The position numbers and the translations under genes are program-made. Positions 21,278 to 30,869 of a stretch of 64,000 bases of DNA are shown piece after piece (the stretch's first letter is position 1; the number at the start of each line of letters is the position of its first letter). The stretch comes from Rhexocercosporidium sp. MPI-PUGE-AT-0058 (lineage: Eukaryota > Ascomycota > Leotiomycetes > Helotiales), in NCBI GenBank assembly GCA_020746875.1, contig JAGTJL010000046.1, forward strand, positions 35,714 to 99,713, in the 5' to 3' direction. The notes beneath the pieces were generated by a model. The model saw nothing but the letters and a program-made list of their open reading frames with translations, did not search any database and had not been told where the DNA came from.

Positions 21278-21616
21278 GAGGACCAACGACGGCGAGAGGG
21301 CAGCGGCTGGCTGGGATTTGAGATGCGATAGGATGGAATGGGATGGGAGGGGAGGGACGGGCCAGGTCAGTGCTGCAAACCATAAATAGTCGGTAGTGGT
21401 GATGGTGGTGGTGGTTGTGGTGGTGGTGATGTGGTGATTGCCGGGCTTGAACTGTATGCAGTAGGGGGGCGAGAGCAAGAACATGGAATATCGCGCTGCT
21501 CCTGACTGCGAAGTATTCCCATAAGCCGACGGTGGCGGGCCATGAAGGGGTTATTGCCTACTTGGGCGAGGCACGGCTCGTACATTACTAATCTTACACC
21601 TCCCTAAATTTAGCCG
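21278..21616 (-). promoter_or_regulatory. Upstream region of the transcription factor
   Basis: Promoter and leader side of the regulator gene. Contains a GGT/GAT triplet-like repeat at about 21,395-21,440 and a purine-rich GGGATGGGAGGGGAGGG-like run near 21,340-21,360 on the plus strand (CT-rich on the coding strand, as in many fungal promoters). No specific operator recognised. Confidence 0.45.
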
Positions 21617-21961
21617 AATCCTCACCAAAACTCACCCTCTTCAGCGCTTTGTAATACAACAAATTTATATGACGTTATAAAATAAGAGCTTGTATATATA
21701 TTAAACGTATTAAGTAGATTCTCTTTTATACTAAAACTTTATTTATAAGTGTACAATACAGTATGTTATTTAAGAATATTTAAAATTCGCTAACAAATTT
21801 TAGGTGAGGTTTTTCCAGAGCATGCTATAGCTATAATATAAAGATTCTGACTTATAAGTTAATCTTATGACTTAATATATGTCCGTTTCTCAATTGTAAT
21901 CAAGAGTATTAAAGAATTGTTGACTTATGAGAGTATAAAGTTGCGATTTTTGGTGAGGATT
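21617..21961. mobile_element. AT-rich MITE-like element with 17-bp inverted ends
   Basis: A 345-bp AT-rich block inside otherwise normal composition. Ends are inverted repeats differing at one base: left AATCCTCACCAAAACTC (21,617-21,633), right reversed AATCCTCACCAAAAATC (21,945-21,961). A related TTTTAGGTGAGGTTTTT segment lies inside near 21,800. No clear target duplication, so the class is unknown. It separates the regulator promoter from the cytochrome b5 gene. Confidence 0.65.
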
Positions 21962-22369
21962 TTTAATGATTTGGCCCGTGCACAAACGATGCGCACAGAA
22001 TTCTGACTACCACTGTTGGTACAGGCCATTCACGACCCCCCTCCCCCTTACACAAGGAAGGAAGGAGGCCCTGTAGCGTACGGAGGAGTCCAAATACAGA
22101 ATAGGAAGGACTCTAGAAATGCGCTGGCAGCACTCTATTTTAGTGGAGAACAGTGCCAAGTAGATAAACGGTTTCCGGAGATGCCGCATCTAGTTATCGG
22201 CCGGTGCAGAGGAGTTGCGTTAGTGGGAATTGCAGAGAACCCTTATAAGGGCTAAACAGAATAAACCTTCAACGGCCCAGCTTGAGCATTCTTTCAAGTC
22301 ACGAAATTCCAAAACACACACACAAAACAACTCTCATTTACAGACTCTAGCCCTAATCGAGACCATTCT

Positions 22370-22985
22370 ATGGCTACTATGGCGACCATCGCCTGGGAAG
22401 AGATTAAGGTCCACAACAACGAGGCTGATACTTGGATTGTTGTGCACGGAAATGGTTATATCCTTCATCTCCTAAGCTCCAAAAGCCGGACACTGATACT
22501 CTGAAGTCTACGAAGTCACCAAGTTCCTCGAAGATCATCCAGGAGGAAAAGACATCATTGTTGAGGTAGCGGGCCAAGATGCAACTGTTGTGTTCGAAGA
22601 GGCTGCCCATTCTTCAGATGCTCGAGATATTCTATCGAAGCTGCAAGTTGGTCGCTTGAAGGAATATCATAATGCAGTCCAAACTTTCGACTCCATCATT
22701 GCTAGGACGGCACAGGCTGAGGGGCGAAAGAGTTCATGGATGAGAGCTATCATTCAGGGGGTCCTTCCGTTGGTGGCGTTGATCTCGTTGGCTCATAACC
22801 GGGACAAGATACCGGATGTTTGGCCAGCTTTGTTGCAAGGCTTTGGCAATGCTGACAATCTGTTGATGTCGGCTGTGGTCATCCTGTTGTTATCTTTGGG
22901 AGCACTTTGCAGATTCGTAAGCTATGTTATATACGTGGATTATGGGCGTCTGGACAAATATCCTGCCAGTATGCGTATTGAGTAA
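22370..22985 (+). CDS. Tail-anchored cytochrome b5
   Basis: Two exons (22370-22454 and 22507-22985), 52-bp intron, 187 residues. The splice produces the b5 core HGNVYEVTKFLEDHPGG. The first heme-ligand His is in DHPGG, the second in EEAAHSSDARDIL. A linker leads to a C-terminal hydrophobic segment (NLLMSAVVILLLSLGAL), as in ER-anchored b5. Cytochrome b5 passes the second electron to some P450s and desaturases. It lies at the edge of a cluster with two P450s, so a dedicated redox partner is plausible. It is longer than housekeeping b5 (about 130-140 residues), the extra length being between heme domain and anchor. Confidence 0.92.
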
Positions 22986-23481
22986 AGGAGCAGTTCCCCA
23001 GTACCCTGACCCTAAGAGCAAAATATATTTAGAGATATGCTAGAGATATGCGACTTGTCACATGACGGGGTCCTGGCGCGTGGATTCCAACATCAGCGCA
23101 CCCAACTTCATAGAAAAATCAACATGCATTCTACCACACTTGAATTCTCCAACAAGACCAAAAGACACACTATTTTCTGGTGACCTACGCAAGGCATAGA
23201 TTGAATAAGAAATATACGTTCATTCTACGCCTTCTACGAACCTCAAGCCTCGAAATTCCTCAAATCGCGCATTCGGACCAATATTTCGACTCCCAGCCGA
23301 CCCAAATTCGAACACTCAAGCACACCTGTACAAGCTTTCTTTGCCTCCAGCTGCACTCGCAATAGTAACCGAAGCGATCTATTCGACTTGCACGTTGGGC
23401 AGAAGCACCTCACAAGTTGTTACCTGATGTTTCGTCTGTTGATCAAGTCTGCCACGAATATTCCAAATCCAAAAGTACCCA
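22986..23481. other. Right flank of the cluster, no gene
   Basis: Normal-composition sequence between cytochrome b5 and the second hAT element. A 61-residue ORF has no recognised motif. Confidence 0.45.
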
Positions 23482-23489
23482 CTTGGACC

Positions 23490-26400
23490 CAAGGTGGCTA
23501 ATAAGTCAGTAAGTCAGTGATCAGCTAAGTTAATAAAAGCAACTTACTGACTTATAACAAAACCTTTAACTGATGGACTTCACTGATTGACTAATAAGTT
23601 GCTGATAAGTTAAGGCTATACTTAAATATCTAATAAAATTACACTAAAAGCACTACTAATTTCAATAATACTACGATTTTGTTAATTTTTCAAGCACTCT
23701 TAATGCTATAGTATTAAACTAGACAAATTAGAACTCTTTAAAGTAGTCTGTTTAGCGCAAGAGGAGAAGACTCTTTCACACTCCGAGCTTATAACAGGAA
23801 TTGCTAGTAAATCAAAAGCTATTTAAGCTAATTAAGGCCACTCGACCTCATATAACCTATAATACTTCATTAAACTCAAATAGTTAATCGTAAGCTCTTA
23901 TAAATAATAGTAATATTAATTACGACTCCCACTTATTATTACAGATCGTCGTATAACTAGTTGAGGCGCTGCAACGTTAAGAATCGACTTCAAATAGTCT
24001 CTCTTTATTAAAGATTCTACCGGCGTAGGCTTTAAGGATTGCGTTAATCGAGAATTAGCAAAAGGCGCTTAACCCTTGTACTTGTCTTTTTATAATTTTT
24101 TAAAAGCAGCTTTATTAGTAATTAGATATAATAGTAATATGCCGGTTTAATTCTCCTTAAAGTAAGTCTATTTATAACGAGGATAAAGCATTATTATAGC
24201 TTGCTACGCTATAAAATCGTCGGTCTTTTTATATTACTTTTAGTAAGCCGTCTACACAAGAGTAATCGATTATTATATACTTTTGTGATTATTAAATTAA
24301 TCGCTTTTTGCTTCAGCCTCAAGAGTCTCGAAGTGTGCTATGATATGCTTTAGCACGATTAAAGCTTCTTATAAAGCTCCGTATGAGGGTTGTAAAGCGC
24401 TTTTAGTTAATAAAACAATAGCGTAAGCTACTCATTAATAATTGCAAGACTCTCTTACTCTTCGTCTGACAAATAATCATTATCGAATGTCTCTTAATCG
24501 AGAGCATTTGCCGAAACGTATAATATAGCCGCATATAAGGTGAGAGATTCGCGTAATTCGAGGCCGCGGCGTATTATTTAATACGTAGCATTCCAGCGTA
24601 CTCTTCTGTTAAGAACTAGCTTTTACTTCTTTCCTTTTGCTATATTAATATTTAATGTCTTTTGAAGATTAAAAAATAACTTTAATCTATTTCTAAATAT
24701 TATAACGTATACAATTAAGTTATAAAGCTTACCAACCTCTCTTCGTCGTCGCCAGAGCTTCCGTCGGTCTTCCGCGCCAGCCTTCTTATATTCTTCGTCG
24801 AATGAAGCTTTATCTTAATTAAATAAGTACGCGCTAGCGATTAAGTTCATGACGTGGCTTATATAACGTAATCTTCTTTATTTAAGGTCAAAACCCATTA
24901 CTTTTGCTAGCTCTTATAATATAATATCATTATTAAACGCGTTATTAAAGTCGAAATAGCCAAGGTTTTCGATAGTAATGCCGAATCGTTATAAAAGAAA
25001 AAGGAGAATCAAGTATTAATCTATCCCCTTAAAACCGAATCGCGCCAGGCTCCAGGGACCACCCGCTGAAGGCGAGGCGCTAAGTGCTTTATTATCGTGG
25101 GGCTCTAGGCCGGACCAGGATAAACAAAATTAAACGTGTTGCTTTACATGTTATTGTAGTTAATAAGGGTCGCTTTACTGTGCGAAGGTGCTCTCGATAG
25201 GGGCGTGTCTAGTGCAATCGTCACTTTTGTAATAATTATAATTGTTTTCTTAAATACCATAGTAATTTACCTTAAAATTAAGAATTTAGTAGTAATGCGC
25301 CTGAAATTTAGTGAGGCCTCGCTTAATCTAGGGGGCGCTTTACAGGGGCCTTACAGGCTCTGTAGGCTGGCGCGGCGAATCGGTTTTAAAGGGATAAGAA
25401 GTTAGCCTTAAAAGAGAATAGTTTAAAAGGTAATATATATATTAATACCGGTCTTTTCATACTTTAAAAGTATTAGTAGCTTAATTAGCCGTGTCACGGC
25501 TTTATATTTGTCGTTAATAAAATATGTTATAATATTAAGAACGCTAATCTTTTCACGCTTTAATTTCTATTTATTAAATGTAATAGTTATACGTGATTTA
25601 GCGCGTCTAATTTCTTTAATAACTTGTAGCTCGAAATATGCAAAAAGCTTATGGATTCAGTTCTCGATCGTAGTATACGACGTAAGTAAAGTATTAATGT
25701 TGTGCAAAGCTCTAATCGACGGTAGGCATGGCTCTCTCAAAGTAGTGGCAAAAGCGTCTAATTCTAGGAAGAGGCTCTGTACGCAACTACCCCTATTACT
25801 GCCCCTGCTTACGTAGGCTAAGCACGTGCGCATACCTGTACTGCACAACAATTAATAATATCTTTATTTATAATAATAAAGCACTTTCTGAGTCGACGAG
25901 AGGCTGCTTTTCTATACTTAACGTTATCGTAGATAATTTATTTAAGAAACGCGTTTTTGAAGTCTTATTATTGGAAGGGTATAATTCTGTTGTAATCTCT
26001 GTTTACGATTCTTAAAAGTTGCGCCGCAGATTCTTTATTCCTTATTTTTCATATATCTCCTTCTTTATTTAAACTGTGTATTTTTAGTAAATATATAACG
26101 GCGTTAAAAAAGGCATTTGCGTTAAAGTAATATTCGCGGTTCTTACTGAATTTAATATTACAATAACTTACAAAAGTCAGCGTATAAAGCTAGTAAATTA
26201 ATAAAGAATTATATAAAGTTTATAATATTATATTCTCGGTTTTAATAGCTTAGTTTCATTTACTAACGCGTAGCCTACCTTTTAGGTCTAAGAAGTGACC
26301 TTCTTTTTGCTCGCAAGCGCCAGAACGTGGCTTATAGGAAATCTCGATAGGCGAGCTTTTTTATTATTAAAAAGAGGCTCTCCGTAATTATATAAAGAGT

Positions 26401-26990
26401 AATCAGCCTTAATATGCTCGCTAAAAGGCTTAGTAAAGTCGTAATTATCGTTATAAGCTGGTATTGGACGGAAATAATAATCTCGTAACAGTTTTACTTC
26501 TTTTAACGACTGCCGCGCTATTATCGTTGTAAATAAATTAATAAGAGACGTAGAAGATGCGGCAGGAGAAGCACGAGATTCTTTATTGTCGATAACCATA
26601 AGTAAGGCGTGCGAGGAAGTCATTTTAATAGAGTTGTATTAATTCTTTACTAAAAAAAGCTTCACTTTTAAATAATTCAGGATATATTAGAATTGTGACG
26701 CTGACCCCTTTCGGCAATATTAAGCTAATTAAAAGCAATTTTCAAGAGGCTGTAGCCAATTAGAGGCTTAGAATCTGCTAAGCGAGCCTCTTCTCTCTTA
26801 TCGATCACATTTAAGAAACACTTAAACTCATTTCAAAATCGAGATATTTAATTCCTCTAGCTTATAAGCTGCTTATCAGTTGACATTTTAATAACTAATT
26901 AAGAACTAGCCCTAGCCTTAACTGATGACTTACGTGGAAGAGCTCAACTTAATTAATCGACTTATCTCAGCTTACTTATTGGCCACCTTG
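23490..26990 (-). mobile_element. Second hAT transposon, RIP-degraded
   Basis: 3.5-kb element with a perfect 8-bp target duplication CTTGGACC (23,482-23,489 and 26,991-26,998). Inverted ends CAAGGTGGCTAATAAGT (left) and, reversed, CAAGGTGGCCAATAAGT (right): 16 of 17 identical. The subterminal 60 bases hold many TAAGTCAG/TTAACTGA-type repeats, as in other hAT elements. A transposase remnant is readable on the minus strand. Unrelated by its ends to the hAT at 11.1 kb. Confidence 0.93.
24250..26623 (-). pseudogene. hAT transposase remnant (second element)
   Basis: Minus-strand reading around 24,600-24,330 gives RRVRWNATY, then RRGLELRESLTLYAAIL and ETFDNDYLSDEE, interrupted by RIP-type stops. 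This matches the conserved central part of fungal hAT transposases (TRWNSTY block). A still-open 111-residue stretch at 26,288-26,623 probably is the N-terminal part of the same gene. Not functional. Confidence 0.8.
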
Positions 26991-26998
26991 CTTGGACC

Positions 26999-27420
26999 CT
27001 TGAATACCTACAATATCAACCTCCATTGCGACGCTTTTGTTAGCAGTCCGCAGACTACCTTCTGTAACGCTTTGAATAACTGTTGCAAATCATACATCCG
27101 GAGCTCTGAATCAATACGTCTCATTGAGCACCATGCCCAAATTGAGCACGACTGACTTCGGAAACCGAATCTGCGCCGCAGCAGACCTCATATCCTCGGA
27201 ACCCACACATGCCTTTGCTTTGAGCTCAATTGAGCACGGCATTGCTTTTCCCAGTATTCCAATCACTCATCGCAAGAGCTATCCAATTCAATCGAACATT
27301 CATCTGCCTGTTGCAGTGCCTTGCTACGAAAACCCACACATAATTACCCATTTCCCTTGAGCTCAACGTTGAGCACGGCATACCCATACCTATCCCTTCC
27401 ACTCACCCTCAAAAGAGAGG
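26999..27420. other. Unique-looking spacer rich in TTGAGC motifs
   Basis: Normal composition, directly continuing the flank interrupted by the second hAT element. TTGAGC, GAGCTCAA and ATTGAGCACG-like words recur at about 27,120-27,150, 27,220-27,240 and 27,357-27,380, partly as inverted pairs, each followed by a GGCAT-like or CATGCC sequence. Short ORFs show no domain. Function unknown. Confidence 0.4.
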
Positions 27421-28210
27421 TTTTATCGGTGCGCGCTAAAGTAGAGTAACTAAGATAATTAAAGCTATAACTATAGGTAAGATCTTCAGAAATAAATAAG
27501 GCTCCATCCACCACCAGCGAAAATAACACAAGATTTGCTACCCCAAAGATCTTAAGAAAGTAAAGCAAACTTGTATCTGGTATAAAATTTTAAAAAGGGG
27601 GTAAGTAACTACTAAAAGATGACGGGAAAAAAAAGAAAAAAAAAAACAGAGATATTAATTACAAAAATTAGTAAAAATAGTATCATGCTTTTAAAGCATC
27701 CTTTATAAAGAGGCAAAAGAGCACTTAACACAACAAACTCTTTTAGTAACTCTGCCGAATCTCCGCCCTTTTTTTTATACTGCCTTTAGAGACCCTATAT
27801 CAAAAGTAGTAGCATCTTACTATATTAATATAATAACCTTATATAACGTAATAGCGAGCCGCATATCGTACAATATTAGGCTTAACAAGCTTGCTACTCT
27901 AGTAAACTCGAATAAGGCTATTACGGCGAGATGCTGGTGCCTCTACGCTAACGAGGTCTTCGATGAGAAACTGCCCTAAATTGGCGATAGGAACATTGGT
28001 CCTTAAATTATCGACCAACTACTTTTGATTGTAGCTCTCATCTCCATAATAAGAAGGCGTTAATAATAGCCGAATCAAGGAGCCAAAAGAAGTAAGGTAA
28101 CCAGCTAATTACGTCGTGTCGCCTGCCTTGTATTAAACTCAGCTCTTAATTAATCTGCGCGATTCATACTATTCATGTTGTAATTATAATCGTTGATAAG
28201 AATAATATTA

Positions 28211-28396
28211 AACAGAAGAGTATCACTGGTTAGGGTTTAACAAGTTTTACGATTAAAGGAAGTTTGGAATATATATTTAAAGATTTATTAAAGTAAGCGT
28301 TATCTTCTGGAAGAAAAAAGTTAAAGATTAGGTTTATATACCTGGAATACTTACGCAAGCATGTACCAGACTAATAAGCTGCGCTAGTGCGCGACA
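28211..28396 (+). repeat. LTR-like direct repeat, left copy
   Basis: About 186 bp, repeated in the same orientation at 29,647-29,834. Begins AACAGAAGAGTATCACTGG and ends GCTAGTGCGCGACA. If TA before it is a RIP-altered TG, the repeat has TG..CA ends like an LTR; internal distance about 1.25 kb. Confidence 0.75.
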
Positions 28397-28640
28397 AACA
28401 ATAACCAGGATGGCAAGTCGATTAACAAAGAACCGCTAAACCTGCTTCGTAATAAGGAATTCGAGTTGATCTTTAAGCGCAAGTATATAAAAAGCTTCGC
28501 GGGTTACTGTAATAGTAGCCGGTTAGCCAAGCCATTAGCTCCATTACGATGCCTAAATAAGATTAGCTTCAGACGTTACGAGAGACGTAATAGCCTCGGG
28601 AAAGCTCGGTAAAGATCGGTAAAGCTTAGTACGGAAGGGG

Positions 28641-28874
28641 TGTAACGATACTAGCCAAGACAGCGGTGCAAGAGGTATATAGGAGTACATTGGCGGAGGC
28701 TATCGAGTACTAATAGGTCTGATACGAAGGAAACAAGAAGATAAGGAAGGAAAAAGGAGTCTGAGGGAAGACCTCCTTATATACACGATCTGCCTCTAAA
28801 ACCCCCCTAGCGCTAGTCCAACTCGCTATGACCCCAATCCCCTGAATGCTAGAACACGTGAGCCGATCGTCACA
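28641..28874 (+). repeat. Solo or 3' LTR with adjoining polypurine tract
   Basis: A 234-bp segment starting TGTAACGATACTAGCC and ending GATCGTCACA, less AT-rich than its surroundings. The bases just before it (GGAAGGGG) form a polypurine tract as found next to 3' LTRs. It lies between the two 186-bp direct repeats. No clean target duplication, so probably the remaining end of a larger element. Confidence 0.6.
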
Positions 28875-29646
28875 CTAAGTCAAATCGTCATATTATTATA
28901 CTTAAGTCAATCTTTAATTATAATAAATTAAGACCTTACTTATATTATAATTAAAAGTTATAAATAATTAAAATAATATATCTGTAATTTCAAGGATCTA
29001 ATAATATATTTACTTTAATTACAAGTTATTTATTATAACTAATTATAATTTATTATTATCATTAATTATAATCTCTTATTACAACTGATTGTAATTCTTA
29101 GCTATCTTTATTATTAAAACTATATGTTATAATATTTTTAACTATAACTATAACTCGATTTATTCCTTAATAATAACTATTATTATATTATTATTAATTC
29201 TTAGAAATAACAGTAATAATAATAATTAATTAAATTAAAATTTACTTTTTTTACTTATAATTTAAAGTAATTATTTTAATATAATAATAATTTTAATAAG
29301 ACACAACTTATATAATTCTTCTTAATATAACTAATTAATATTAATATCAGGAAAAAATTTAGGCCGCAGCCGTTCGCCGTCGGCGCCAGAAGCGCTATTT
29401 TGACGTCCACGGCGCTATTTGGCGCTTTAATTACATGTCGAAAGTTTCGGGGTCTGTGGTAACGCTTCAGCAGCAGAGCAACTTCGAAGCTTAATAATAT
29501 CGGAGATAATTTTTTGGTTTTTTAAAGAAATATAATAATATTAAGATTATTATTAAGTAAAATAGCTATTATTAGCGCATATTAAGAAAAAGCCTTAGAT
29601 TTAAACTTTACTTAAAAAATCACGCGCACTTATTAGTTTTTTATTA

Positions 29647-29834
29647 AACAGGAGAGTATTACAGGTTTAGGGTTTAACAGGTTTTATAATTAAAAGAGTT
29701 TTTAGAATATATATTTAAAGATTTATTAAAATAAACGTTATCTCTTGAAAGAAAAAAGCTAAAAACTAGGTTTATATACCTGGAATACTTACGCAAGCAT
29801 GCACTAGACTAATAAGCTGCGCCAGTGCGCGACA
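29647..29834 (+). repeat. LTR-like direct repeat, right copy
   Basis: Second copy of the repeat at 28,211-28,396, ending GCCAGTGCGCGACA; the differences are mostly C/T and G/A transitions, consistent with RIP. A fully AT-rich flank follows. Confidence 0.75.
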
Positions 29835-30812
29835 TTTTTTTTTAGCGTAATAATTTATAATTATAAAGCTTTAGCGAAGCTAGTTTTAAGAACGTGCACG
29901 CTTTACGGTACAGATTAATTAATTATTCGGAAAAACGGCCGCTACCGGCGCCAGTAGCGTCGCTCAAAATCAGCAGTAGTTAACCGACGGCCGCTGGCGC
30001 TAGCGGCCGCCGGCTGGCGAAAATAGCGAAAATAGCCGATTTTAAATCGGGCGTCCGCTAATTCTTTTACTAATAAAGTATTATTATAAATACAACTAAT
30101 TAGTAAAGTATTATTATTTAATACGTATATAACTAAAACGAAGCTCTTATTATTGCCTGAGCTAATTAGCAAAAGCGTTACTATGTAATACGCGGGTAAA
30201 TACTGTTAGGGATAAGGATAGCTAATTCAAATTCCCTTAAGTTTGGCGTAAAAGTGGGTCTACGAAGTTCATCCAAGGCCGGATTTACGTGCCGCCGTGC
30301 CGCGTCACCCTTGGAGCGTGTTCCGAAGTTCTTAACATAAGTGCTAGCCTGCGGCTCACACGAAGCCTTCGAAATTAGTTAGAATATTAGAATTGGAATT
30401 ATATTAAAAGCCGTCAGAATAATTATCGGTAAATATAAAGTGGACGATATCGACAAAGTTTCAGGCGTGGCGCACAGACACCCTAAACTGACTAAGTAAG
30501 CACGTAAATAATATCTAAAATAGCAAAGTGAGATTTATAAGATTATATTAGGCCTCGGCTAAACTCGCTTAATAATATAAGATTATATTAAGCATACCTT
30601 TCCATAACTTAACTGCCTTTGCATAAAGCTCCGGCTTCGCATAAAGCCTCGGCTTCCGTGCTTTGAACCTCGGAAGCTTTAAGCTTCCGGTAAAGGGTTA
30701 TTTAAGGCTAAAACAGTGGCTTTCAGAAGCCTTAAGCTTCCGTGTTTTAAACCCCGGAAGCTCTAGTAATATAAAGCTAGTCTTGATACAAAGCTAGTTT
30801 CAATATAAAGCT

Positions 30813-30869
30813 AATAACCGATGCGAGAGCAAATAGCCGATGCGAGAGCAAATAACCGATGCGAGAGCT
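30813..30869 (+). repeat. Three 19-bp tandem repeats
   Basis: Three head-to-tail copies of AATARCCGATGCGAGAGCA (19 bp) with only one or two mismatches, downstream of a patch rich in CCGGAAGCTT-like words (30,640-30,770). No gene is attached. Confidence 0.8.
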
